Origin: Pararge aegeria
Lineage: Eukaryota; Arthropoda; Insecta; Lepidoptera; Nymphalidae
Assembly (NCBI RefSeq): GCF_905163445.1
Contig: NC_053191.1
Location: 7,192,001-7,256,000 of the forward strand
Length of the DNA: 64,000 nucleotides
Direction: 5' to 3'
The notes beneath the pieces were generated by a model. It was not told the DNA's origin. It was given only the letters and a program-made list of their open reading frames with translations, and did no database searches. Position numbers and translations under genes: made by a program. Below, in pieces: positions 46,101 to 61,100 of the stretch (position 1 is its first letter; every line of letters starts with the position of its first letter).

Positions 46101-49100
46101 AAATGCACCAGATAAATGTTATTTTCGTTTCAAAAACGAGCTTTTAAAACGTTTATACTCGGGAAAGCTCATTCAGGATTAGTTTTATTGGTACTTACTT
46201 AGGTAGCTGGAATATTATTTTATTCGTATGATTGCGAAATGAGTGGTCTCTCAGTATGGAAGTATTTGACGTTTTACGTTAGTGAACACCATTGCTTATA
46301 CACTAAACCGCGTCCTATGAACTGCAACCCTGTGTCCACCAATCTTAAGCGTATCCCTTATGTGTCTGCGGTTACACCGGCAACCACGCCCTTCAGACGG
46401 GAACTCGGCAATGATGCTTGGCGATAGTTCTTCTCCAGACTAGCTCGGTCACAAAAACCTACTACTACTACTTAAGAGAAAGACAGTAAAAAAGAAAGAG
46501 ATTGAGTTAATCCTACTATATCCCTATCCTTACTAATATTATAAATATCAATGTAAGTTTGTTTGTTACGCTTTAACGCAAGAACTACTAAACCGATCAT
46601 CATGAAACTTTGTACTCATATTCTTGGAAGTATTAGAAGTGACATAGAATACTTTTTATCCCGACATTAACCTCAGTTCCTTTGGGAGAGGGGATGAAAG
46701 TGTTTGACGATTTTACACCATAACTCTGTTAAACGATAACCGATTTAAATAATTATTTTTGTACTATAGAGGTTATAAAATCTGTTTAATTTGAAATTTG
46801 GTATGCATATAGCCTTGGTCATGGAAAAGAACAAAGGCTATGTTTTAGCCTGGCAAGTATGAGAGTTCCCGTGGGAATAAAAAAACACGCGAACGAAGTC
46901 GCGGGTATCAGCTAGTACACAGATAAATGTTAATTTCCTTCTAAATGGAGCTTATAAAACGTTCATACTCGAGCAAACTCATTCAGTATTAATTTTATTC
47001 GGACTTATGTTGACAGAATAGAATTTTATACGTGGGTTTCTTTTACTCGTATCGTATTTTATTAGTAAATGTAAAAAGCACGAGATTTAAGGATACATGG
47101 ACGCTTTCTCCGATAGGGTTCCCAATCTCATTCAAGGAAATCAGAACCTTTAAAGAACTATTTGCTGGCTCTATAACATCTGTGTAGGATAGAGTTAAGC
47201 TTGAAAAGTTTGAAAGCCTATCAACCATACGTTTTGTTATAAAGATATTATATATTATTCTATTTAAATATTTGTAATTTCTTGTTAAGAAATACTATAC
47301 AATATTGGGATGTGAGATGTTGAGTAAGTAAAATACATTAGGTAGCACAATCATAAAATAAACAATACCAAAAAGAATAGTATACACAAGTACAGATTCA
47401 AGCTGGATATAATTAAATAGAAAGCTTTGAGTTATCGTTTCGTAATTTGGCGTAAAGGTTCATTTGTATCGCAGCGATAAATTACATCAAGTTGTACGTC
47501 TGTAGAACGGTTCCCCACAACTTCGTCCGTGTAAAACTTCTCATAAGTTTCCCACACATTTTACATATGCTATTTAACACTATATACTCCGACCTACCGC
47601 GTTGCATCACCCACCCGCGTTGTTACATTGGTTGCCCGGGATCGTAGCGTGATCTATGCTTTTATCTTTTATTTCAAATCATACAGATTTTTCCAGAGTT
47701 TAATAAGGACGTACAAAGAAACTACATGCATAATATAAGAGAGAAATACTAATAAACTAGAGGTTTCTAATGTGGTGTCGTAAATAATCACATTTTGTTG
47801 CGCTTACATTGCAAACGCTGGCTGAATCCTACAAGATAGACCAAAATAATATAGTACTGTATTGTTCATTTTAAAACGGTCTACAAAAAAGTCTGCGATG
47901 TTATGTCCACGATATATGTTTTTCTCCAAAGGATAACCCACAGTAATCATTTTTATTTTTTACATCTTACAAAAAAAATATTTATATACTCGTACCTCAG
48001 TACCTGTTATTGTTTAAAATTTAAATTGTTAAAAAAAAATCTCAACTTAATTTTCGAGGCGCCGCGCCGAGTGCAAATCCCAGCACGCACCTCTAACTTT
48101 TCGAAGTAATGTGCGTTTTAAGTACTTAATTAAAATATTACTTGCTCCAACTTTGAAGGAAAACATCGTTATACATAATGTTCTCAAAGGTGGAGTCCAC
48201 CAATCCGCACCGGGCCAGCGTTGTGGTCTACGGCCTAAACCCATTCTCATTGTGGCAGGTGACCCGTGCTGTGTATTGGGTCGGTAACGGGTTGATGTGA
48301 TGATGATGATGATTTTTTAAAATACAATCTGTACCTATTTTAAACAATACAGATTGTTATCCAATTAAATATATTAGAGATTTTAAACTAAGATTTTCGT
48401 GGTTAATCAACATTTCTTAAATTCGGAAGCACAAAAATTTCAATCTTGAGGACGGTTTTAAATTATCAAGTGTGTGGAACCCAGTGGTAGATTTATGCAA
48501 ACGAAGAAAGCATCGTACAGCTTCTCAATTTAAAAGTGACGTTGTCAGTGTAGTGTATGTGAAATACCGACAAAAAGAACACGAAAGCGGGCAGTCAGAT
48601 TCTTCCCGTCACATCCAACTTGACATCTCTTGCCTACGCAGTCCCGTCGTGACCACGATCCATGTAACTGGGTCGAAATATCGACAAATCCAAAATATTA
48701 TCGTGGTATGTACCCGTTGAACTATACTTAAGAAAAATATATTAGATACGTTGTGCATTTTATGTAGATCAAAATAGTCCTTTACAGGATAAGCTTAATA
48801 TGAATTACCACACTTACGAGTACATATACATTGCACCGTACAAAGCCGGGCGGGTTGCTAGTAAACGATAACCAATAAACGAACATTTGAACTGAGTAAT
48901 ATCGAGTAAAGCAACTCAAATGCTATTAGAAAGATCCGGGCTTGTAGGTTCCGATAGTAATCAATAAACTTATTTCATCTCGCTGAAAGCCTGGCTCATC
49001 CATTAATCCCTGTGCCGCCGTTTCACATAAGTCTAGAACTATTTTATTGCGGTTACCACTCACTGAAATTACAAGGTCGGGCTTAAAAACTGAAGTAACT

Positions 49101-52100
49101 TAAACCGCCTGATGTTTCCCAGTGGTCAGATTGGTGGTTAGTCTAGTCCGACTACCAAGATTAGCGCCCTTAAATAAAACCCCTTCAGCCCATTAGTATA
49201 CATTAATAACCATTGCGATGAAAATCTCTTGAGCAAATATAACTTCCAGAAAGTTTAGGTACTTTACACAACAAATCGATATCGAGAATTACAAGGTGCA
49301 AAACTCGAGTGTCGCTTGGCGCCTGCAGATACCTATTTATCCTTTTCAACCTGTCATGTTGTAAGTAGGTCATTACGTTAACGTAAACAGTAGGTAAACC
49401 AAAATCTTTGTCATATACTGTAGGTAAGAAGTATACGTAGCTTCCAAACAATGTACCGAACGACGAACCGACTATACCTTTTTTTTTTACTCATCTCAAA
49501 CTACACAGAGTTTATGTGACAAGATATAGATTAATTATATATATTTTTTTTATTTATGTGGCAATCTCAACCTTACCAGTAGTCAGTACACAACAGAGCA
49601 AATTTGTGATTACAACTTGTGCATAGATGACATACCAGATCCCTACCCTACGCAACATTCTCACTTATAAAGGCATTTTACAACAAAATTCTTTAAGGTT
49701 TCTCTTACATATTTAATGTTAATAGTGTTTTTAATCTTATCAAACAAATTAACTAGAAGCTTATTGATAAGCTTAACCTATAGTTAAAGGTGTTGCAAAG
49801 ACTTCATTTTTCCTTCCTTCCTTTTACTTCCCTCGCGCAAAATACTCGTTGCTATTGACATAAAATGAAACTGTGTAGTTAGCAAGCGCAGTGGCGCGGG
49901 CGTGCATATATGGTATACACTACACGGGTTTATGCAGATTGTATAAAATTAAGAAAATCTCCAGTACGAGTTATAAAAACTTATAGGTAGGCTTTTTATA
50001 ACTCTTACAAAGTCTATCCTTCAGTTTTTCATAACTAGAGTTTTTTAATTTTATATTATCTGCCCGCTTAGTGCATACCCTGCATGCAAGTCACTGAGCA
50101 AGCGCTAAAGTCGCCAGTCGCCACCAAACCACACTATTTTGACCTATGGCATAGGGCAGTTTTGTGTGAAATCAATGTTAGTTATCGGAAACCACAATAT
50201 ATACTTACTGTGACTAGATATCGGCGGGGCCGTGTGCTATGGCTGTAGGTGCAAACCACCGTGTGCAAATTCTGATTGGACCCATTTCGCAAGTAGGTAC
50301 CTCACTTTAAGATGAGAAACAACGAGTAAACAAAATTCTATGAGTTATTCTCGTTACCTACTTCATACGCATGCCGCTTTACACAAAATCGATAGCAACG
50401 TCACCTCGCTCCGGTGGCATTGTGATCGTAAGTCAACATTATTATTGCTTGGCTAATATTATGAGACGGTCTCAGAAGGGATTTCATCAAGAAAGGGTTT
50501 TTACTACGAAATCAACTTGAATTTCATTTCAGAACAACACTTCGCAGGGCATGCGAAAAAACAAGTCCTACAAATTGGCGTAGGTGTTAAGCCTCATGTG
50601 CTTAGAATATTGTAGGATAGGTAATTTAATATAAAACACCGAGAAATCTATCGAGATGCCAAAGAGTTTTAAATATTTGGGTTTTATCCCAGGTGGGAGC
50701 TATTTGGGAATTTATTATGTACGAACTTTCTCCGTTCTTGTCTGGTGACATCCTACAGCCGAAGAAGTACCGCCAAGCGATTAAGCGTTCTTACATTTAC
50801 TTACCTATGTATAACAGAAAACTGGTATCGAAAACTATTGTATGACAGAAAAGTAACGATCAGTAGATATATTTTTCACCTAACGCCCATGTGAATGTAG
50901 CAAAATGGCCTAGCTACATATTTAGGCTAAGTTATACCTAGTGTTTGTGAAGTTAGGCCTTGTACAGTTAGGGCTTGTACTGTTAGAAGATTGAGACTCT
51001 TCATAAGATCTTATAACTGTCATATGGTCTCGCTTTAGCAACATTTTACAAGAAAATGCTTTGGGTGGAATTACTTTTATATAAGTATTTTATATTTAAT
51101 TAGTTCTGGTCGTAACAAATAGATCCGAGGCTTTTGTCTCCCTCCCTTTGAGTCAACAATAACGAGCTAACAAAGCTGCCGTGTTTACAATGTGTCACGT
51201 AGCAAACTCATTATGTCTGCTTAATAAATTAATTGTTTATATAGTGATACGTAAACAATGTAATCTCCGTCTTCCACTAAAATTACGGTACGTTAGTATT
51301 TAAGAATCTCATACAGGACTGTATGAGATTCTTAAATACTTACCTTACCATGACCTTAGTATTAGATTTTGCCTAACAAGGCACATACATTTTCACTTTA
51401 AGAACTTTATCAAAAAAGTTAGCAACTTAAAAATATGTTTTAGTAAGTATAGGATTTACTTTTATCTGTTTTTCATTTCGATGTATACGCCGTTTGAATT
51501 AAAATATTATAATTAATGTCTGGGCGATATTCATTTAATTTCGCACGATTACTACCGTCACAACTAATCAAAATTACAGCTTTATTCAATATCAAAGTAC
51601 CCGCCAGTACTTGTTTCAAGTCTTTTTTTTTTAATTCTGTGCGGTTTGAATAGAGGGCCCCACCGCAAAGTATTGTAATCCATTGGGAATATCATTATAA
51701 CTTTAGACGCGTCAGTAATTTATTAGGTGACATATTTTATTGCCTTATCTAATTCTGTACGGAAATCCTTATTGAACTATATTGGCAGTTTTTAAATTGG
51801 ATAGTGAAATCCGCTTGGCAATGTTCCCTGACGATAGTCCTAATAGCACTATAATTTTAAAAATGTCAATAATTTATTAAGCTGAGTTATTTTGGTTACA
51901 ACGCTTGATAATCGATACTTAAGCACTTACAAGAACGTTTGCAACACTTTCATACTTCATCATCGTCATCATCATCTCTTCAACCGATTGAAGTCCACAG
52001 CTGGACATAGATGGCTGGCTTTTTTGATATCGTCTGTCCATCTCGTTGGAAGACGACCAACGCTGCGTTTACATGTGGGGGGGTCACCATTGCAGCACCT

Positions 52101-55100
52101 TCAAACCTTTGTACTAGTCCATCGGTTCTCCGAGCTTTGAGACTCGCTGAGCTATGTCTGTATCACGTAGAGATACTCCCAACATAGTTCTCTCCATAGA
52201 GAGCCTTCTCTGAGCCTTCTGAGGTCCATACTTGTAAGCCACCGCATATCCGAACCGTAAGTCATCACTGCCGACACGTACTGTTCGAAGACTTTGGTCT
52301 TTAGGCACTGAGGGATTTTGGACGATAAAATATAAGTTTCCCGAACACTAGGATTGTATCACACAGTAGGATGCGCATCCTACTTGGATTCGGCGGTTTA
52401 CCTCTTTCTCGAAATTGGACCTACCAAACTGGATTTTAATACTGGATTTCATAGTAACAAAGTAAAATACGAGAATGATAGATTTATTATTCACTTTCAC
52501 CAAAAGGTATACACGCGACATTTACAAGAGACATTTTCCCAAATAAGGTTCTTGTGACTGGTCGCACGCTGGACGTAATTTTAAACGCCGCTAAGGACGC
52601 GGGTTGGACGTTGTGGTTTGGTCTTGCCCACCTGAGCCCAGACGATGGCCGATTGGCACAGTGGGCAGCGACCCTGCTTTCTGAGTCCAAGCCTGTGGGT
52701 TCGATTCCCACTACTCGAAAATTTTTTTGGTGACAAACATTAATGTTTATCAGTGTCTGCCGATGTTTGTATTGTCGTAATATTTTTATTTATTTATTTC
52801 CAACAAACTACAGATACTATACGAACTCAAACAAAATAGTACAGAACATACAGGAAGAACAGTTAATTTTTAACTTTGAGGTACAAAGTAAAATATGAGA
52901 ATGTTATGATAAACGACTAAGACACCGGGAGGTATCTCTGCATCGTTCGAGTCCATGTAGGATTGAGGTGCATCGATAATGCAGTCGTATTTATATCAAA
53001 ATACCCACCAACTCAATGTCATGGACATAAATATCTGGCAAATATGAAGTTATAGTTAACAAAAGTTTAATTATTAATCTAAATAACCATACTATAGAAT
53101 TCAAGCATAAAATAATGAAGAACAGAAAATTTAAATGTGGCCTTATCATAATCATATTTAGGCATCCTTTCCTTGTGAATGAAAGTAAATCAATCTAACG
53201 TCTTATAATCTACTTCGTAACTATAAGATTCAACAAATGTTCTTGTAAGTTGCAAAGTATCGATCCCCATTCGTTGTAACTATTAGGTACGACCAAAATA
53301 TCTCATATCTATAGCTCAACTCGATAAATTATTGACAGGTCTAAAATTGAAGGGCTATTACTATCGACAGGGAACATCGTTAAATTGAATGCAGTACCTA
53401 CTTTTAGAACTTAAAGTCTAGTTTTGTAGTGAGTGTACCTACTACAAATCTCTAAAGCGTTCGGCCTAAGAATGTGTGCCCTTAGTTACAGGAAAGAGGA
53501 AACCACTACCATTTTTTAATCCCCGACGCAAAAACGACAGGGTTGTTATAAGTTTGTCGTGTCTTTGTTTCCAAGTCAGGCTAAAAATAAGCGTTGGAAA
53601 TTAGCACGGTCGTCTCGGAGGCCCAGCAATGTAAACTGGGGATGATGATTAAACTTATTAACTAGCCCTTGACTGCAATCTCACCTAGTGGTGAGTGATG
53701 ATGCAGTCTAAGCTGGTAGCGGGCTAGCCTGTTAGGGAGTTTGGTAGTCATACCCTTAATCGGTTTCTAAGCGACATAGCACCGGAACATTAAATCGCTT
53801 AGCGGCACGTCTTTCTTGGTAGGGTGGTAACGTCTCACATCAAACCAGACCAGAGAAAATTCAGAAATTATAAATGCCCCAATTGCCCCTGCCGGAAATT
53901 GATCCCGGGACATCCTACTTAAATTCACAGCGCTCTCAATTTTGTCGTTTCAAACTCTTGCGCAACGAATGCTTGCAAACGAAAGTTTGCTAAGTGAGAA
54001 GTTCCTATAAGGTTATTTTTTTATTAAACCTCTTACGTTTTACCAGCTTGGTGAAGGAGCTTAAAAATAAAATTTAGTTATAATGGTTTTAAAGTTTAAG
54101 TTTCATATATCGATTCATGTAAATTTTCCACCGAACACTTACAATTGCCGTGGGCTCATAAAGCGTAATTATAGGCTGGTACCTACGTTTATGTTTAGCA
54201 TAATAATTATGTACCGTGTTTCCAACTACAAACTAGCTTTTACTTACTGAACATATTTCGTGGTTGTTGTAATTAAAATAACGAAATTCCAATTTCGAAA
54301 TTCGAATTTCGAAATTGAGTGATATCTAATTGAGTAACTGTCAGGTTCCGACTTAATAACTTTGCTCATAACCACACAATAAGGAATACCTCAGAATAGA
54401 GTACCTACTAAGGTATTAGTACTGTACAGTAGATACTTGCCGAAACATAAATGACTTAGTTAGGTATTATGCTTTGTACTTTGGTATTGTTCATTCCATA
54501 CTTGCCGCAACCAGTGCCGGATAAAGCAAGCGAGCAAATTCTTTCAAGATCTGCTATGGGTTCTTAAGTATAAAGTGGTAAAGGTATACTCAATACTTTT
54601 ATTTGCTATCTAAAGGTTACAATTTTGCGGGTAATTAATAGTGTAGTAAATTACTATAGACGATGTCTGTGTGCGTGTGCGTGTGCGTGTGTGAGTCAGT
54701 CAGTCAGTGCTCACACTTGAAGAGCTCAAAAGCATATAACTCTTTGAGCTCGGAGTGCGCTTGGAGTAATAAATGCAATTCCGCGCGCTTAAGTATGGAA
54801 TTAGCGGGAAGTTGCAGGGTTGGTATTTAGGATAAACCGTTTTAATATATAACTTAATCCGTCATAACTTATATAACTCAATCTCTTATATTCTAGAAAA
54901 AAGATTTTTGTAGGTATATGGTTACCACATTATCGATTTATTTGTAAGATTAATGTACACTGTTAATCTTACAAATAAATCGATAATTTTAAGCATTTAA
55001 GTACAGCCATTTCAATTCTGCTACACATCCACACTAAGTGTTGGGTAAGAGTGCTTGCATATACGGCAGACTTTTTGTAGAGCTGATTATCAGGCCCACT

Positions 55101-58100
55101 GAAATTCTCCACGTTTATACATGCAATTTTTTGTAAAACTTGTGCGTTTACCGTATGATATTATTTACGCCAAGTAAATAGTCGGGTACCGAGTGTATGA
55201 CTTAGATTGTATTAGTAGGAAAAGTTGTAACGTTTCACGTTTTTTTTATATCAAACAAATTCAACATAACATCTTAATAAGTTTCACCCAAACAATTACG
55301 CTCAGGCAGAGATGAGTGGTATTAAATATGCCCCTCCCTTTCGCGCGGGGCCCGTAGCAATTGCTGCTCTTGCTACGTGGTTAACCCGGCACTGGCCGCA
55401 ACCGAAATTATTTAGCACTAGCTGTTGCCCGCGACTTCGTCCGCGTTTGATTTTGTTTTTTGATGTGGCATTCAATTTAGTTGTAGTTCTAAAAAAGATT
55501 AAAGTATTCAGTATCGCTAAGCCCTAAATGAGGGGTTTGCTGTTGTCCGCTGAGGAGTTCTTTCCTCTATCTCCAACCACATACATCAGATTTACACAAT
55601 ATTTGGTCAAAATTAAACATATGTGTTTAAAAATATAATAACCCCTATAGTACAAAAATAATTATTTAAATCGGTTATAATTTGTCGGAGTTATGGTGTA
55701 AAATCGTCAGACACTTTCATCCCCTCTCCCAAAGAAACCGAGCCTAATGTCGGGATAAAAAGTATCCTATATTACTTCTAACACTACCAAGAATATGTGT
55801 ACAAAGTTTCATGAGGATCGGTTTAGTAGTTTTTGCGTGAAAGCGTAACAAACAAACTTACATTGACATTTATAATATTTTATATATATTTAGCATAATT
55901 GCTAATAACGCATCGTATGACACATTTTGCACTGTGCAGATACACTCTTAATTAGGCAGTGATTTATTAGAACAAAGTATTTAATTTTATTTGCATAATA
56001 CTATAATAGGTATCCTATTTACGCAATGCACAAAGGCGTAGGGACAAAGCATACCTTTGTATTGCATTATGTAAAAGGAACAAGTGGATTTACGAGAAAA
56101 TTAATGTGCACTCCAGTTGTAAGTACGGCTATAAAGGACAAAAACGTCTTTGTAACATAAAACCTAAGTGGACGGGAGAGTTCTAATTAAAAAAATAAAG
56201 TAGACATTTTACTTTAGTCACAGATTATCATTTGGTACGGGTAGATTATATATGTGTGCAAGGAAGTTTTGTAGGTTATTTAAATGTTACTAATTTTTAT
56301 TATAAAACACCCTATACTTTTCAAATAAAAATTACTTAGTAGCGTCCCATTCCGGCTTCGCACGGTTGCAATACTGGATGTAGGAAAATTTTGAGTTTCT
56401 TTACTATAATATGAATGGTGCATGACTGTGTATATTGCATGAATGACTTCATATAAACCATCCTCTTGAATCAACCATCTATTGCCGAAAATTGCTTTAG
56501 AATTGAAAGTAAATAAATAAATAAATATACTGCGACAATGCACACATCGCCATCTAGCCCCAAGGTAAGCGTAGCTTGTGTTATGAGTACTGAGATGATG
56601 AAGATGACATATAATACACAGAACACCCAGACACTGAAAAACATTCATGTTCATCACACAAACATTTTCCAGTTGTGGGAATCAGACCCAAGGCCTTGGA
56701 CTCAGAAAGCAGGGTCGCTGCCTACTGGGCTGCTCGGCCATCAATTTGTAATAATTATAATAACAATATCTTTATTTTATCAAAAGATTCAAGCTTACAA
56801 ACTGAGGGGGGCGACTTTGTTTTATTTTATAGGATGTAAAGATAAAGATATAATGCGAATATTCATCTCACTTTCAACATGGCCATGTCTTACCAAATTA
56901 AGTGTATCTTTTAACACAAGCCTATAGCTCTTTATCCAGCCCGGGATCTACGATTTGTTCGAGATTTGTTCGGGCAGCAACTTGAAGTAGTTCAGCTTTT
57001 GAGATAAATTACTCAAAAACTCACAAATATACATTTTTCGTGAATGGGACATGAATCAGACATTAAGAACTTTTTAATTAATTTGTTCTCTTTATTATCT
57101 GTTATCTATTTTTCATTTAATTGTGCAAGTATTTTATTTTTAACTAGAAGTGCCCTGCGTCCCGCGTAAATTACGGGACGCAGCGTACTGCTAAATAGTC
57201 GACATCTACGTCAATAAATCAGATACAAAACGGTAAGTTTTTTCAATCTTACTGGAAGTGCTAAATTTATATACAAATGTACCTAGACGTCTGAGGTGTG
57301 GGCGAATACAGCCATGGATAGATTTTATTCTGCAAAAATGTTTCACAATCGAGCAAAACTTTGGTCGGTAGGTACCTACTTCATATTCCAATAAATCGCA
57401 GTTACCGCGTGTAACCAGACATTCCACGAAGACGTAACCGCCAACGGATACTAGTGAGATTATATAACGTGGAATTTAGTTCGATAGCAAATATGTACAA
57501 TATTGTATAGCTACCATACATGTAATGCGAAAGTGCCTCAGGCATTGTAGGTATGCGAATACAATAAAATACAATCGACCTTCTCATTTCTCCTCTCGTC
57601 AATGGGGAATTGGAGGCCAACAAATAAGTTGCGGGTAACTATTTTCAATAACCGCTTTTATCCAATGGCATATTAAATATCACATGCTTATGTCCCAAAT
57701 CAATAAATGCCGAAAAAAAAACATTCATCTTATTCATGGAAATCATAATGGTATTGTCTTGTTATTAAGATTTCTATGATCTTATTGTATGCACTTAATA
57801 CCTACACCGCTGCGCTGATTTCACTGCGCGATCACCGCAGGATACGGATACGCAGTCGTTACATTGCAGTGAATGCGTAACTAATAAAAAAAAAACTAAA
57901 CTTAAGTACCTATTTTTTCAATAATCTGGTATTAGAACCGTAGAAGGATAGCGATAGTAAATAACAAATATAAAATTTAGAAGTACGAGCAGATTATTCT
58001 TTCAGTAAACGTAGGCTTAAGATAGATACTAATTTAGCTGAAAATTTACGATAATATAAGAAGATATAAACTTATGAACATTCCATAAGTGGTTTTATCC

Positions 58101-61100
58101 ATCCTAAATGTTCGTTCCTCTTAAAATGTTTTACTATAGGTTCTAGTATACGTATTACCAAGGTCACCATAATTATATTGAATCATTACCTACCGGTCCA
58201 CTAAAGGGCACGGGTCTCCTTCTGATAAAAGTGGCCGTAGCCCACCACGCTGGCCCAATGTGGATTAGTACCTAGACTTCACACGCTCTTCAGAACATTG
58301 TGGAGAACTATCGGGCACGCAGGTTACCCCATGATGTTTTACTCCACCGTTAAAGCAGGTGATTTTAAATGGTTTACATTAAAAAAGCATAATTATAGCT
58401 TCCAAAAGTTTAGAGGTCCGTGCCGGAAATCGAACTCGGTCCCCCGGAAGGGTCGAGGCCCTACCCAATAGGCTATCACCGCTTCCGTGATAGAAAGAAA
58501 ACCGGATTGCTAGGTAGCCACAACAGCAGTGATGGCAACGATGCTTGCGTAGGATAGAACGTGGAAGGCGGTAGGTTCCTGCTGCGAAATTGTATTAGTC
58601 AAGAAGGAGGCTGCCGAGCGAAATCGAGAGCGAGCCAATCCCGCTCGGAGAAGACAGCGCCGGAGAGCTAGTGCTGACAACGCTCATTCACCTGCTTAAT
58701 AGTCCCAGACGAAGGGACATCAGGGTCTACCTTCGACCCTGGGAAGACAGCCTCATTCTTCCCGGGGCGAGCTAAAAGCGTTGTGCAAGGGAGGCACCGG
58801 TGCGTTCCTTGCGAGATCCCGGAGCCTCCCGATATGTACTGCGGCTGGCTACCGAGGGGGTTTTAGTGGGTAGAAATCACCACATAGCCCGAATTCTCCG
58901 CAGAGAATCGGGTATCTTTTACGACTACGATCAGTCTGACAAGACTAAAGCGACTAAGAACAAGAATTATTTCGGTGGAAATAATAAAGAGAGTTAATAT
59001 TTGTACCAGATTCCCAAATTACGATAATTGTATTACCATAGCAGCCATCTCGTGATAAATCTAAAACTTTTCGGACGATAGGGATCGGTGGCTTGATATT
59101 GAATTTATTTCAATTTCAACCTTGAACCGGCTATCGTCGATTGATCGGAGTCAGACAGCCTTTACTAAAACTTTTAAATTATTTCGGGACTCTTGCTCGA
59201 GTAGATTATACTTAAGGCCATTGGCTCAATATAAGGCTTAAAAAGTCTGATACTAAAGCATCTAATTGCTAGTACTTATAATAAGTAACTAGATGTTGCC
59301 TGAGACTTCGTCTGTGATGAAATTTTTATTTGCCCTGAAATAAAAAATATTCCGGAACCGCCTACGTTTATCTCTGCCAGAACCTCGAAATCAGTTTGTC
59401 CGATATTAGGTCACAATCATACAACCTTAAAAATACTGTTACCGCAGCTGTTGTGCACCGCAATTCCTGGTTTCCCGTGAGCTTGAGAATATTCCAATTC
59501 CCAACTCCGGAAAGAAAGCTACTGACCAAATTTACCGGCAGTTCAATAGTTTATACGGTAGATGGCTACAAACAGACAGGAGCACACCTAGGCGTTTAAA
59601 GAGATACTAAAGTATAGCGGTTTATTACTACAAACGAAGTTTCATAGAATCCATTTATCCCGTATGCTGATGTCCTAGTTTGATTGCTTAATTAAATCAT
59701 CCCTCTTTTTACCTTTATCTACTGGGCCGGTTTCCGCATTTAAAACTTCTCGTCTGTTGTACGTGCTTCTTTTACTAGCCCATTTATTTATAATTATTAA
59801 TCTCTAATTCGAATTTTGTTTTCTCTAACTTCAAAAACAAACTTTCATACAAACTTCCAACCCCTGTTTTAGCATTTTAGGGGTTAGATAAAATATTGTC
59901 TTAACTAATGAAAAATGTAAGCTTTAAAATAAATCTATTCTCTAAATTTCAAGTTTGTAGAATTAATAATGGAAATAATCAGTAACAACTTTGATCCCCT
60001 ATTATACTACCCTTTAAAGGTAATATCTAAATAACGTTGATATAGATAAGTATTTTTTATTCATAATTACTAACTTAAAAATAAAGGTCTCTAACCTAAA
60101 AAAAAAGGACTTTCATTGCAGACTTCTAACTAGTGTTGCCCAAATGCAAGAACAAGACGAGACTTAGCCAGTCTTGGTCTTGGTCTTGCGCCAATACACC
60201 TGGTCTTGGTCTTGGTCTTGGTCTTGCGCTCCCAGTCTTGGTCTTGGTCTTGGTCTTGCAGCAAGAGTCTTGCAAGTCTTGCAATTACCTATTAGTCTAT
60301 TACTATTTATTAAAGTTTACTTTAAATCTTAGAAAAACGTATTAGAATTGGAACATTGTGAGCTTAAATTAACATAGCCATAGTAAAGATCAAGCAGATT
60401 AATAAATAACTGAAGATTTGATAAGAAATTCGAAAAATCAACTGACCTATATGTCGTTTTCCATGGAAGTAACTGTTTCTTAATAAACATTTATGATTTA
60501 TAAGCTTACATTTGCTAAAACATGTAAAAAAACAAATTAATTACAATAACTTGACTGTATTTTAAAGAACAATACTTATCTGTCTAGAAAGAGATTGAAC
60601 CCTCAACTTATAAGAAATTTAATAAAAGAGTTTTACGATTTATCATTTATTTGAATAAAAAATAAAATACAACACAAATCAACAGCTTTATCATTAGGTT
60701 ATGATACTTTATTTCAATTCTTTTGACCAAGAATTAATACAAAGTAACCATCTGGCTGACTCATCACTTAACCTATTTCTATGTTTTCTAATTACTAATG
60801 ATGCTTTAGAAAATAACCTCTCAGCAGGTACTGAAGTTGCAGGTATTGAGAGAAAATCACGGGCCATTTTCGATAAAATCGGATACTCTGTCTCATGCGT
60901 CCTCCACCAATCTAAAATCACCGATCTGAAACTTATTTATTCTTTGGAACACCTGTAGGTACTCTTAAAATTCGAAATTATTTTGCATGAATAGTGTCAA
61001 ATGTTATGATTTCGGCGCGGCGGCAACGATTGTTTTAGATTTCAAAAGAAGCCGCCGGCGCGTGTATCATAACCATGTACTTCCGAAAAGCGGCAAATTT

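Larger units (their letters stand above)
39941..50000. other. SGSM intron 3, proximal part
   Basis: No gene is seen. Repeats: E (40703-40925, 46305-46470), inverted LINE ORF end (41040-41245), LINE 3' end (41338-41545), LINE fragment H (42855-43108), LINE 3' ends (43885-44010, 45420-45610), a MITE (44206-44359), SINE-B (44358-44645, 48050-48312), repeat I (44740-44905), repeat G (46530-46917) and a MITE starting at 49889. Short open frames such as 48472-48720 have no family resemblance. Confidence 0.6.
50105..60122. other. SGSM intron 3, central part
   Basis: No gene is seen. Repeats: E fragment (50522-50625), hairpin (51295-51340), RTE-like LINE (51955-52340), SINE-A (52643-52799), repeat I (52905-53050), SINE-C (53655-53945), a GT-rich microsatellite near 54665-54705, hairpin (54930-54986), repeat G (55417-55880), reversed SINE-A (56512-56742), reversed SINE-B (58183-58490) and LINE fragment H (58660-58960). 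The stretch 56950-58180 shows nothing recognisable. Confidence 0.6.

Noticed and set aside
48472..48720. 82-residue plus-strand frame
   Set aside because: No recognisable domain, no splice or promoter context, and it includes a gtaactgggtcgaaatatcg segment that looks like dispersed repeat sequence.
56280..56927. Two overlapping frames of about 125 residues on opposite strands
   Set aside because: Both are translations of a reversed SINE-A and its flanks.
60133..60345. Open frame with repeated SWSWS / LGLGLGL residues
   Set aside because: It is a translation of the GGTCTT subterminal array of the hAT element, not a protein.
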